Of a stretch of 41,797 nt of DNA, positions 15,815-24,706 are shown piece after piece. The notes beneath the pieces were generated by a model. It saw only the letters and a program-made list of their open reading frames with translations, searched no databases and was not told where the DNA came from. Within the stretch, counting starts at the first letter, position 1. Every line of letters begins with the position of its first letter. This DNA is from JBDHXE01 sp035445085 (lineage in GTDB: Bacteria; Bacteroidota; Ignavibacteria; Kapaibacteriales; UBA2268): the NCBI GenBank assembly GCA_035445085.1, contig DAOMQA010000022.1, forward strand, positions 1 to 41,797. The letters run 5' to 3'. A program made the position numbers and the translations under genes.

Positions 15815-18121
15815 TTATCTAACTATCCTTAATGGGAAGTTGTAGTAGTTATTATTTAAATTAGCAATAAGCATATAAGCGCCAGTACCTAAGTTACTAA
15901 CGTCAATCATTTCATTAGAATTAATATTTAAAGTTTTAACTAATTTACCGCTATTATCAATAATTTGTATATTCATTAATGTATTTAAGCTATTTTCCTT
16001 AGTTTCAATTCTAATATAATTTGTACTTGGATTCGGATAAATATTCAATTTATCGTAAGAAACTGCTTGGTTCTCTTCTACACCAACCAGAATTTGTTTA
16101 TAAGTAAACAATTCATTATTAGGTATTGTTGCACCATCTTTCAAAGGTGAGCAAATTGCTAAATTTAACTCAGTATTTCCAATGTTATATACAAACCAAC
16201 CGTCAGCATTTAAAGGTAATATTGTTTCAAGTTCATTTGTCTTCGTATTGTAGGTTCTAATATCAGAATTGAGTGAAGTAGCGTATAAATAATCACCGTC
16301 ATTGTATGCACAAGTAGGTCCAAGTTGTGGATTATTTGTAGCATAATTATAGTATTTTACTTCTTTTGTATTAAAATCTACCATAGTTACCATGCCAGTT
16401 GTGTATGAGGCAGTAGTTATTTTACCTTCATTGATTGTCATATTGGTAGGTGAATCGATTACTATTTGGTTTTCTAACTTAGCACCGTCTTGTTGTTTAA
16501 GTTCGCCATAGTTTAAAGTATATTCATTTGTTGCAGCATTATATGCAGTATAAGCTAAGCTCAGACCTACATTAGATGTATATAGCTTTAGATGCAAAAT
16601 GTCGTCGTTGCCATATACTTTTTGTAAAACAGTGCCGTTTAAAGCATTAATAACATAAATCGAATCTGGTGCATTTTCATTATTGACAGCAGCGACTATA
16701 TAATTACCAGCGTAATCAATAAATTTAGAGTTTATACCTGAATAAATTTCAGCTACATGGCTAAACGATTCATAAGAAAATGATTGGATAGAATTATTAA
16801 TATTCACCATTAAGACTTTATTTACAGTGTCTATCGCTGGAATTAGGAAACTTTTATGTGTGGCAAAAGCAAATTCAAGCATTTTTGTAGGAGTACCATT
16901 TTTAATAACCCACCAGCTAGAATTTTCGTCTCCTTCATCCAATTGACCGTTATTATTTAAATCTACACCTTCGCAGATTACGTGTACAACGCCATCTAAA
17001 TTTGCCGTCCATACTGGTACCATACCTACTTTGTAAGTATAGAATGGGCTTTCAAGCGTACCAACACTATAAATTTCTACTTTATTAGCAGCAGAATAGT
17101 CGTTATTATAAATTCCAGCTACAGCTACTGTGTTATCGTCAATTTTAGTTAATCCTTCTAAATCTAAATTATTTTTTGAATTAATAATTGATACTAAGGC
17201 GTTTGTTGCTAAATCATAAATTCTAAAATCTTCTGAATAAGTAGTTACAAATAATTTACCATTAATAACAGTAGATTCACGAGGACCATTATAAGCGCTT
17301 GTACCTGTATATAAAGTTTTAACTTCATGGGTTGCCGGATCGATTTGTTTTACATAATGCGACATATTTGTAGTAGCATATAATTTCCCGTCTGAATATT
17401 GCAAATGATTGCCAGTATTTCCTATTACAACGCTATCAGATAATGAAAAATCGAATTTATGGTCTATTGCTCCATAATATACTGTTGAGTTGTCTGATCC
17501 AAATGCTCCTACGCATAATGCAGCAATACTAATCCCACTCGCACCTGGATAATAAATTGTTTCTTGTAAATTGATACCAATATTAATAGTTTGAAGTTCT
17601 TGGTTATTACTTAAATTAACGACAGTTAATTTACCATTACTATTTGCATCATTATAAGATACTAATAAGTGCCCAGCAACATACTCAACTGCATTTGCCG
17701 ATATAGAACTAATATCATCATCTATTAGTGAAAAATCCTCTAAGCTAAGAGAAACAATTTTATGCTTTAATGGCACAAATAAAACTTTGCCCTTACTATC
17801 TAAGCCACATCTTAATGAGAAAAATGGGAAGTTTGTAAAGTCATCAAAAGTGAATTTAAGTTCTGAAATGTATTTACCTTCACTATTTTTAGTTACTTGC
17901 CACACTGATGGATATTCATCCCCATCATCAAGATTAGCATCAAAATCGGCATCATAGCCACCACAGACAACAAAAAAGCCATTATCATCTAAAGTAAACA
18001 CTTTACTTGGGCTTTTTCCTACATTTACTTCACTACTAAAATTATAATGAGTAAAAGAATCAATGCTATATAAGCTATTAATTGAAATAGCAAATAGCAA
18101 AATAGAAAGAAAAATTTTCAT
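15815..18121 (-). CDS. T9SS-exported double beta-propeller protein under cobalamin riboswitch control
   Basis: A 768-residue secreted protein. The start is ATG 18121 (MKIFLSILLF..., signal peptide 1-19) with GGAG 8 nt upstream. A longer frame to 18193 would translate the riboswitch terminator hairpin and is rejected. Two similar halves of about 325 residues (about 35-360 and 361-690) each look like a YncE-type beta-propeller. Each opens with a Ca-binding-like loop: DADFDANLDDGDE (57-69) and DLNNNGQLDEGDE (387-399). The last ~75 residues (LNIYPNPSTNYIRIET... to NFPLRIVR) are a T9SS type A sorting domain, so it is secreted or surface-anchored. Riboswitch control suggests cobalamin capture, analogous to the BtuG propeller; this is inference. 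No TonB-dependent receptor is adjacent. Confidence 0.88.
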   Translation of the reverse strand: MKIFLSILLFAISINSLYSIDSFTHYNFSSEVNVGKSPSKVFTLDDNGFFVVCGGYDADFDANLDDGDEYPSVWQVTKNSEGKYISELKFTFDDFTNFPFFSLRCGLDSKGKVLFVPLKHKIVSLSLEDFSLIDDDISSISANAVEYVAGHLLVSYNDANSNGKLTVVNLSNNQELQTINIGINLQETIYYPGASGISIAALCVGAFGSDNSTVYYGAIDHKFDFSLSDSVVIGNTGNHLQYSDGKLYATTNMSHYVKQIDPATHEVKTLYTGTSAYNGPRESTVINGKLFVTTYSEDFRIYDLATNALVSIINSKNNLDLEGLTKIDDNTVAVAGIYNNDYSAANKVEIYSVGTLESPFYTYKVGMVPVWTANLDGVVHVICEGVDLNNNGQLDEGDENSSWWVIKNGTPTKMLEFAFATHKSFLIPAIDTVNKVLMVNINNSIQSFSYESFSHVAEIYSGINSKFIDYAGNYIVAAVNNENAPDSIYVINALNGTVLQKVYGNDDILHLKLYTSNVGLSLAYTAYNAATNEYTLNYGELKQQDGAKLENQIVIDSPTNMTINEGKITTASYTTGMVTMVDFNTKEVKYYNYATNNPQLGPTCAYNDGDYLYATSLNSDIRTYNTKTNELETILPLNADGWFVYNIGNTELNLAICSPLKDGATIPNNELFTYKQILVGVEENQAVSYDKLNIYPNPSTNYIRIETKENSLNTLMNIQIIDNSGKLVKTLNINSNEMIDVSNLGTGAYMLIANLNNNYYNFPLRIVR

Positions 18122-18133
18122 CAAATTTGACTC

Positions 18134-18172
18134 CAAAAAAAATAAATAATCAAGCGGAGATTTAGACCGCTC
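18134..18172 (-). terminator. Riboswitch expression-platform terminator
   Basis: On the minus strand AGCGG/CCGCT (plus a G-U pair) encloses a 9-nt loop (stem 18152-18157 with 18067+100 to 18172) and is followed by a T-rich tract ending in eight T (complement of 18134-18150). It sits between the cobalamin aptamer and the start codon at 18121. This fits transcription attenuation: B12 binding would favour this hairpin and shut the gene off. The U tract is interrupted. Confidence 0.7.
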
Positions 18173-18211
18173 ATTTCGTTTGTTTATTCGCAAACTACAC
18201 TGCTCTGGACA

Positions 18212-18385
18212 GTCGAGCCATATTTTGCAGGTCTTCTGGCTTTGAAATCAACCTTTTCTGCAGCCTTCCCATAATTCTAAATTACAGTGACTACCTTTCG
18301 GTGTGCAGAATCGTCATTCATTACAGCGGCGAAACCACAGAAGATTTACACTTCTTTTCCTTACAAACTTGCTATATAATAACAA
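18212..18385 (-). promoter_or_regulatory. Cobalamin (B12) riboswitch
   Basis: The minus strand carries the conserved blocks of the AdoCbl-type aptamer in order. They are GGAAAAGAAGTGTAAATCTT (the GGGAA..GGTG.AAATCC region), GCCGCTGTAA (the CGCNACTGTNA block), GTCACTG, ATGGGAAGGC and finally AAAGCCAGAAGACCTGCA (the B12-box end AAGYCAGRAGACCTGCC). Length and order fit the family. It lies 90-260 nt upstream of the propeller gene start with a terminator hairpin in between, so it should repress that gene when cobalamin is plentiful. The outer limits are approximate. Confidence 0.93.
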
Positions 18386-18493
18386 ATTTTACAAAATATA
18401 TTGTTCAAAAACGTTTTATGAATAAATATAGTGATATATGTTATAAAAAAATATTAATTTTGTTTTTATTTAATTTAGTATTTAGGGCAAAAG

Positions 18494-21271
18494 ATGACGA
18501 AAATTAAAATAATTGGTCTTCTGGTAGTGTTTTTTATTTCATTTAATGGAAGTTTGGCAAAGAAAAGTTTTACTTTTCAAGATGCAATGAATTTTAAGAG
18601 TGTCTCAGGGCAAAAAATATCTCCTGATGGTAATTGGATACTTTATGTAGCTAATCCTGATAGAGGCGACGGAAACTTATATATACAATCGGCGCATGAT
18701 ACCACGAAGATTATTATTAATAGAGGCAGCAATGGTGATTTTAGTGATGATAGTAAGTGGGTTGCCGCTAGGATACTGCCAAAACAACTAGAAGTAGCAA
18801 ATGCTAAATCACCTTCAGATGCTCCAAAGAATAGCTTAAGTTTGACAAATTTAACTTCAGACAAAAGTATTGACATAGAATCTGTAAAATCATTTAAATT
18901 TACAAATGATGCAACTTGGCTAGTTTACCAGAAATTTGAGAATAAAGATGATAAGAGCGAAAAATACAAGAAAAAGAAAATTGGTAGTACCTTAGTGCTT
19001 CGACACCTAAACTCTGGGACAGAAATTCCTATAGAAAATGTTACTGAATATATCATAGATTCTAATTCTAATTATGTCTTTTATACAATATCGTCTGCCT
19101 CTGGAAAAAGAGATGGTATATATGCCAGAAATATAAAAGCAAACTTTGCACCAGAAATTGCAATCAATACAGCCGAAAATACTTTCTTCACATCTATGAC
19201 TTGGTTAGACAAGCATGGTAAACTTGCATATGTAACTGGTAGTTTAAGAAAAGATGGTACGACTGATAATGGAAATGTTTATTATTGGTTAGCAAATAAC
19301 CCGGGCTTGAAAAGAATCGCTTTGAATAGTGAAGCAATAGACAAAACATATTTCATTCCTTCTATTAATAGATTGCAATGGACTGATGATGGAGAGAAAT
19401 TATTCTTTGGATATAAGCCTTTGTCAGAAAAAGATACAATTGCCAATGATGATATTAAGTTTTCTGATTCTACATTTTTTAATATAGATTCTATTTTATA
19501 TAATGCTGATAATCAAGTATGGCATTGGAAAGATGATAGAATAGGTACATACCAAAAAAAATGGTGGGACGAAAATAAAGATAGAACTTTTACAGGCATT
19601 ATTGATATAAATAAAGGTACTCACTTATTATTAGCGTTTGATTCTGCCAACGCCGTAAATTCTATTCCTTACACTGACAATTCAAATTTTGCAATAGGAT
19701 ACGATGAGATTAAGTATAGCAAGCTAATTCTATACGATGGATGGTATTATGATTTGTATACTATAAACTTAGCTACTGGGGAAAAAAAGCTTATTGCAGA
19801 AAAAATTGCTGAACCTGCTCATATTTCTCCTAAGGGCTCTTATATAATATTCTTTCAAAACAAACAATGGTATGTGTATAATAATATAAATAATACAAAA
19901 ACATCTCTTACGGCTGAAATACCTACAGTATTTTATGATGAAGATAATGACTTACCTAAGGCACCTGATAGTTATGGAATAGGAGGCTGGTATGCCGATG
20001 AGAGATTTGTGTACATTTATGACAAATATGACATCTTCCAACTTGCACCCGCTGAACCAGGTACGTTTGTGAATTTTACAGCTGTAGTTGGTAGAAAGCA
20101 CAAAGTTCAATTTAGATTTGTAAAACTAGATAGAGAAAAGAAATATATTAATAGTGCAGATACTTTATTTGCAAGTGGTTATTATGAAAAAGATAGGACT
20201 TATGGCATATACTTTTTTGAAACTAATATTGCTGGCGGTATTAATTTAAATAACAATAATGTTACAGACTTGTCAATCAAAAAGGATTATACTTTACTTG
20301 GTAGGTCAAAATATACTAATAATTTAATATATTCAAGAGAAAATTTTGATGAATTTCCAGATATATGGTACGGAGATTTATTTTTAAACACCGTTAAAAA
20401 GTTAACGGATATTAATCCACAGATGAAAGATTATATATGGGGTAGGACTGAAGCTATGCAATGGACTTCTGCTTTAGGCGATACAATCAAAGGTTATTTA
20501 ATAAAACCAGACAACTATGACGCAAAAAAAGCATATCCCGTACTTGTGTATTTCTATGAAAGATTTTCTGAATATACTAATAAGTTTTATCAGCCAAGAA
20601 TAAACCACCGCCCAATTTACCAAACGTATTTAGGAGATGGCTACTTAGTATTTGTTCCTGATGTGATATACAGAGCAGGGCGACCTGGACAAGATGCCTA
20701 TGATTGCATAGTCCCAGGTTTGGACTCATTAATAGCACGCGGTATTATCGATAAAAGTAAAATCGTTATTCAAGGACATAGTTGGGGAGGCTACCAAACA
20801 GCTTATTTAGCTGCTACAACTAATTTATTCGCAGCAGCAGCAGCTGGCGCCCCCGTTGGTAATATGACAAGCGCTTACAGTCAAATCAGAACTGAATCTG
20901 GGTTAGCGCGTCAATTTCAGTATGAAAAATGGCAAAGTAGAATTGGTGGAAATTTATGGGATTCCCTTAATAGTTATCTTGCAAATTCCCCAGTATTTAG
21001 GCTAAAAGGGGAGACTTCACCTTTATTAATATTACACGGTAATGTAGACGAGGCTGTTCCTTTTGCTCAAGGAGTAGAATTATTCTTAGCATATAAGAGA
21101 TTGAATAAACCAGCAGTATTGGTAGAATACGACAAAGAACCACACCATCCACGTAAATATGAAAATAAATTAGACTGGCAGATTAAAATGAAAGAGTGGT
21201 TTGATTATTTTATTTACAATCGTACCGAGCCAAAATGGATCAGCAAAGGTATGCCCTATCAAGGGAAATAA
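18494..21271 (+). CDS. S9 family (prolyl oligopeptidase/dipeptidyl peptidase-type) serine peptidase, exported
   Basis: A 925-residue exported peptidase. The signal peptide is about residues 1-22 (MTKIKIIGLLVVFFISFNGSLA). A long N-terminal WD-like/beta-propeller region (PDGNWILYV-type repeats) runs to about residue 640. The C-terminal alpha/beta-hydrolase domain has nucleophile S763 (GHSWGGY), Asp D852 (HGNVDEAVPF) and His H884 or H885 (EPHHPR). It is longer than most S9 enzymes but of the type common in Bacteroidota. It is divergent from the B12-controlled gene; the shared 370-nt gap holds the riboswitch. The GNAT-like gene follows after 10 nt. Confidence 0.92.
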   Translation: MTKIKIIGLLVVFFISFNGSLAKKSFTFQDAMNFKSVSGQKISPDGNWILYVANPDRGDGNLYIQSAHDTTKIIINRGSNGDFSDDSKWVAARILPKQLEVANAKSPSDAPKNSLSLTNLTSDKSIDIESVKSFKFTNDATWLVYQKFENKDDKSEKYKKKKIGSTLVLRHLNSGTEIPIENVTEYIIDSNSNYVFYTISSASGKRDGIYARNIKANFAPEIAINTAENTFFTSMTWLDKHGKLAYVTGSLRKDGTTDNGNVYYWLANNPGLKRIALNSEAIDKTYFIPSINRLQWTDDGEKLFFGYKPLSEKDTIANDDIKFSDSTFFNIDSILYNADNQVWHWKDDRIGTYQKKWWDENKDRTFTGIIDINKGTHLLLAFDSANAVNSIPYTDNSNFAIGYDEIKYSKLILYDGWYYDLYTINLATGEKKLIAEKIAEPAHISPKGSYIIFFQNKQWYVYNNINNTKTSLTAEIPTVFYDEDNDLPKAPDSYGIGGWYADERFVYIYDKYDIFQLAPAEPGTFVNFTAVVGRKHKVQFRFVKLDREKKYINSADTLFASGYYEKDRTYGIYFFETNIAGGINLNNNNVTDLSIKKDYTLLGRSKYTNNLIYSRENFDEFPDIWYGDLFLNTVKKLTDINPQMKDYIWGRTEAMQWTSALGDTIKGYLIKPDNYDAKKAYPVLVYFYERFSEYTNKFYQPRINHRPIYQTYLGDGYLVFVPDVIYRAGRPGQDAYDCIVPGLDSLIARGIIDKSKIVIQGHSWGGYQTAYLAATTNLFAAAAAGAPVGNMTSAYSQIRTESGLARQFQYEKWQSRIGGNLWDSLNSYLANSPVFRLKGETSPLLILHGNVDEAVPFAQGVELFLAYKRLNKPAVLVEYDKEPHHPRKYENKLDWQIKMKEWFDYFIYNRTEPKWISKGMPYQGK

Positions 21272-21281
21272 AGGATAAATT

Positions 21282-22403
21282 ATGAGTACAAAAATAATAA
21301 ATATAGAAAGTAAAGCAGAACGTTTAAGATTTGTTAAGTCTATGTGGAATTTCTATAAAGATGACAAGAATTTCGTGCCACCTATTATTGTTGATAGAAT
21401 GAAATTGATTGATACCAATAAAAATGCTTTTTATCAACATGCTAAGATTAAGCTATTTGCAGCTGAGCGGGATGGAGAAATAGTAGGTAGAATTGCTGGG
21501 ATAACTAATGAGCTTCATAATCAAATACATAATGATAAAGTAGGCTTTTTTGGTTTCTTTGAATGTGAAAATAACCAAGAAACAGCAAATATGCTATTTG
21601 ATTCAGCTTCTCAATGGTTAAGAGAACAAGGCATGGATGTAATTAGAGGTCCTCTAAATCCATCTATTAATGATGAATTAGGATTGTTAATTGAAAATTT
21701 TGACGAACCACCAATGATTCTTATGACATATAATCCCCCATATTATAGAGATTTAATTGAGGAATATGGCTTTTTAAAAGCTAAAGATTTGTATGCATAT
21801 AGATTAAATTATAAAGATTTTGCTTCAGAAAAATTAAAAAGAATGGTAGGGATTATTACTGAACGTAATCAAATTACCTTTAGAAACGTAGATTTTAAGA
21901 AAAATTTTAAACACGATGTCGCTCTAATTAAAGAAATATATAATAGAGCTTGGCAGCCGAATTGGGGTTTTGTAAAGCTAACAGATGCCGAATTAGATCA
22001 GTTAGCTAATGATTTAAAGCAGTTAGCTGAACCATCATTAGCTTTCTTTGCTTATGTTAAGGGACAATTAGCTGGCTTTCACTTAGCTTTACCTAATTTT
22101 AATCAAGTTTTTATCCATAACAAGAATGGAAGTTTGTTAGGTGCTTTGTGGCAAATATTCACTAAAAAGAAAACAATTTCACAGTTACGAATTATTATTT
22201 TAGGTGTCTTGCCAGAATTTCAGAGAACGGGGGTAGACGCTGCAATATATGAACAAAGTGGATACCGCGGTCATCTTAAAAACATGGAAGATGCTGAAGC
22301 AAGCTGGATACTTGAAGATAATGAAATGATGAATAAAGGTCTTACCGTAACTATGAACGGTAAGTTATATAAAGTGTATAGAATATTTGATAAACAATTA
22401 TGA
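21282..22403 (+). CDS. GNAT-like acyl-CoA N-acyltransferase family protein
   Basis: A 373-residue cytosolic protein with two GNAT-like halves. The N-terminal part (about 1-190) includes FAAERDGEIVGRIAGI and VIRGPLNPSINDELGLLIE. The C-terminal part (about 195-373) has AFFAYVKGQLAGFHLALPNF and IIILGVLPEFQRTGVDAAIY, the latter being a GNAT motif-A-like segment. This architecture is found in uncharacterised Bacteroidota/Chlorobi proteins often named N-acetyltransferase; the substrate is unknown. Its stop overlaps the HAD gene start by 4 nt (ATGA), indicating translational coupling. Confidence 0.8.
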   Translation: MSTKIINIESKAERLRFVKSMWNFYKDDKNFVPPIIVDRMKLIDTNKNAFYQHAKIKLFAAERDGEIVGRIAGITNELHNQIHNDKVGFFGFFECENNQETANMLFDSASQWLREQGMDVIRGPLNPSINDELGLLIENFDEPPMILMTYNPPYYRDLIEEYGFLKAKDLYAYRLNYKDFASEKLKRMVGIITERNQITFRNVDFKKNFKHDVALIKEIYNRAWQPNWGFVKLTDAELDQLANDLKQLAEPSLAFFAYVKGQLAGFHLALPNFNQVFIHNKNGSLLGALWQIFTKKKTISQLRIIILGVLPEFQRTGVDAAIYEQSGYRGHLKNMEDAEASWILEDNEMMNKGLTVTMNGKLYKVYRIFDKQL

Positions 22404-23137
22404 TTAAATTAATAACAATAGATTTTTGGAATACTTTGTATGACTCCTCTAATGGTATGAATAGAAATGCCCTTAGACAGCATACTATGTTTGAGGAAAT
22501 CGCTAAGCATGGCTATAATGTAAGTAATGAAGAATATGAACAAGCACTTAATGCCTCTTGGGAATTCTTTAATGATTTATGGGTTAATCAACAACGGACC
22601 CCGCTAACAGAAGAAACGATAGAGTTTTTCTGGCAATACCTAAACTTACCTTACGATGATTATAGTATTGGTAGAATAGCAAAAGTATTTAAGGATTCAA
22701 TTTTGGACTACCCTCCAAAGCTTATGTCTGGTGTTAAGGAGTTTTTGGAACAATATCATAATGATATGAAATTTGGTTTGATATCTGATACTGGCTTTAC
22801 CCCGGGTTCAATTTTAGTAGAGTTAATGGAAATAGACGGTATTGCTCAATATTTCTCCGCGTTTAGTTTTTCTGATGAAACAGGTGTATCTAAACCTAAT
22901 CCAATTGCCTTTAACAAAATTCTTAATACTCTCAACATTAACCCTGATGAAGCTTTACATATTGGCGATATTGAGAAGACCGATGTAATAGGTGCTAAAG
23001 AAATTGGTATGCGTACAATTAGGTTTGATGGGGACAAATCAAGTAATATGATGAAAGATAATCCCAAAGATACAATCGCAAACTTTAGATGCAATACATG
23101 GTATGATATAAATTTTATTATTAGTAGAATTAAATAA
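22400..23137 (+). CDS. HAD-superfamily hydrolase-like protein with atypical motif I
   Basis: A 245-residue HAD-fold protein. The motifs are nucleophile D8 (motif I), S129 in GLISDTG (motif II), K165 in GVSKPNP (motif III) and GD...D, residues 189-190 and 195 in HIGDIEKTD (motif IV). Motif I reads D8-F-W10-N-T instead of D-x-D-x-T, so the usual acid/base Asp is a Trp. This makes an ordinary phosphatase reaction doubtful; a dehalogenase/phosphonatase-like or non-catalytic role is possible. A helical cap spans about 20-105. It is coupled to the GNAT-like gene by a 4-nt overlap and followed by a bidirectional terminator. Confidence 0.85.
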   Translation: MIKLITIDFWNTLYDSSNGMNRNALRQHTMFEEIAKHGYNVSNEEYEQALNASWEFFNDLWVNQQRTPLTEETIEFFWQYLNLPYDDYSIGRIAKVFKDSILDYPPKLMSGVKEFLEQYHNDMKFGLISDTGFTPGSILVELMEIDGIAQYFSAFSFSDETGVSKPNPIAFNKILNTLNINPDEALHIGDIEKTDVIGAKEIGMRTIRFDGDKSSNMMKDNPKDTIANFRCNTWYDINFIISRIK

Positions 23138-23153
23138 CTTTTACATTATACCC

Positions 23154-23200
23154 AAAAAAATAAGCCCTTAGAAATGATTATTTTAAGGGCTTATTTTTAT
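23154..23200. terminator. Bidirectional intrinsic terminator between the HAD and LRR genes
   Basis: A perfect stem TAAGCCCTTA/TAAGGGCTTA (23161-23170 with 23184-23193) is flanked by an A run on the left and a T run on the right that extend the pairing. It provides U tracts for both strands and serves the converging HAD (plus) and leucine-rich-repeat (minus) genes. Confidence 0.88.
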
Positions 23201-23221
23201 TTTGAACATTATATATTCCGC

Positions 23222-23247
23222 AAGAATGATTTTAAAAAATCATTCTT
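23222..23247. repeat. 12-bp perfect inverted repeat over the LRR gene 3' end
   Basis: AAGAATGATTTT (23222-23233) and AAAATCATTCTT (23236-23247) pair perfectly with a 2-nt spacer. The repeat covers the last codons (RMIF) and stop of the LRR gene. It lacks a U tract, so it is more likely an mRNA-end stabilising hairpin upstream of the main terminator. Confidence 0.6.
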
Positions 23248-24641
23248 ACACCCTTTAATGTATTTTTCAAGTTTGTCTTTTCGGCATCAGAAATTGGATT
23301 ATCTCTAATCATTATTACCTTCAGACCTTTCATATCCTTGATAGAAACAGGAAGTTTTTCAATTTTATTATTATCTAAATATAACATTCTTAAATCTTGC
23401 AATTTAGATATATCTTCTGGTAATTTCGTAATAGAATTTTTATTTAAATTGAGCGATATTAAGTTTACTGCATTTACAATATTTGGATCAAAAGTAGTAA
23501 TTTTATTTCCAGATAGGTCTAATGTTCTTAAATTTTCAATTTTATTTAAGCCTGCTGGGAACTTCGACAAATTATTATCCTTAATTACTAAGGTTTTTAA
23601 TTGAGTTAGCTTAGCGATAGATTCCGGTATTTCGCTAAAGTTATTATTGTCTAAATATAATTCAGTTAATCGTACTAATTCAAATAATTCGCTTGGAAAG
23701 CTTTTAAATTTGACATTATCTAACCTCAAAGATTGTAGCCCTTGCAACTTAGATATATTTTTAGGTAATTGTGTTAAAGATGTTTCTGAAATATCTAATT
23801 TTTGTAAACTTTGTAAGTTACAAAATCCATCTTTGATTGTATCAATAGGGTTCTTTGAAATATTAAACATTTTTAAATTAGCTAACTTTCCAAAATCATC
23901 TTTAAGAACATTAATTAAATTGTTTTGAAGTTCTAAATTAGTTAAATCTTTCATTTGACTAATTTTAGGGCTGATAGCTTTGATTTTATTATTACTTAAA
24001 TCTAAATTTTTAAGGCTAACTGCAGTAGTCAAAGATTCAAAAAACTCACCTATTTCATTATTTTTTAATGAAATTTCAATTAGTTCACCCATCTTAGAAA
24101 AATCTACATCTATCTTTTTTACTTCATTTTTATCTAATATTAATTTTTTCAAATTAGTTAAATTAGCTAACTCTTTAGGGATTATATTTATCTTATTATC
24201 AGACAAATCTAAAACTTCTAATGATTTAATTTTAAAAATTACATCTGGTATTTTAATTAACTTATTAGAACTTAATTTTAGAGATTTTAAATTTTCGAGT
24301 GAAGCCAATTCAGCTGGCAAGTCTGTAAGTTCATTTTTAGTTAAATCTAATCTTTCTAACTCTTTTAAATTCTTGATATTAATGGGTAGCTGCGTTAATT
24401 TCTGGCTGTTAAGGCTAATATTGGTAATACCTTTTGGATTTTTGACTGCTTCTTCAAAACCTTCTATCCCTCTTTTTGAGGCAGGGTTCTCTCTTTTCTC
24501 TTTGAATCTTTGCTTTATTGAATCCAAAGACCTAGAACCTCTCTTTATTTGTTTTGGCTCTAAGGTAGTAGTATTATCCTGAGCTATACCTTCACTAGCT
24601 AATATTGCGAACATCGCAACTATCAACATAAACTTTCTCAT
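23232..24641 (-). CDS. Exported leucine-rich-repeat protein
   Basis: A 469-residue protein with a signal peptide (about 1-20, MRKFMLIVAMFAILASEGIA). A polar linker (about 21-70) is followed by about 16-17 tandem leucine-rich repeats of 22-24 residues from about residue 75 to the C-terminus. The repeat core is LxxLxxLxLxxNxLxxLP, the typical-bacterial LRR pattern. LRRs bind proteins; no enzymatic domain or sorting signal is present. Location is periplasmic or surface by inference. It is transcribed alone, convergent with the HAD gene. Confidence 0.92.
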   Translation of the reverse strand: MRKFMLIVAMFAILASEGIAQDNTTTLEPKQIKRGSRSLDSIKQRFKEKRENPASKRGIEGFEEAVKNPKGITNISLNSQKLTQLPINIKNLKELERLDLTKNELTDLPAELASLENLKSLKLSSNKLIKIPDVIFKIKSLEVLDLSDNKINIIPKELANLTNLKKLILDKNEVKKIDVDFSKMGELIEISLKNNEIGEFFESLTTAVSLKNLDLSNNKIKAISPKISQMKDLTNLELQNNLINVLKDDFGKLANLKMFNISKNPIDTIKDGFCNLQSLQKLDISETSLTQLPKNISKLQGLQSLRLDNVKFKSFPSELFELVRLTELYLDNNNFSEIPESIAKLTQLKTLVIKDNNLSKFPAGLNKIENLRTLDLSGNKITTFDPNIVNAVNLISLNLNKNSITKLPEDISKLQDLRMLYLDNNKIEKLPVSIKDMKGLKVIMIRDNPISDAEKTNLKNTLKGVRMIF

Positions 24642-24706
24642 AATTCTCTTAAATTAGTTTACAAACAATCTTATGACGTAATACAAATAAATTCGTTATT
24701 TACTTT

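Noticed and set aside
18301..18507. 68-codon open frame on the plus strand before the S9 peptidase
   Set aside because: It runs antisense through the cobalamin aptamer and overlaps the S9 peptidase start; its protein has no recognisable features.
23338..24582. Three plus-strand open frames opposite the leucine-rich-repeat gene
   Set aside because: They are antisense shadows of the repetitive Leu/Asn codons; the minus-strand frame has a signal peptide and regular repeats.
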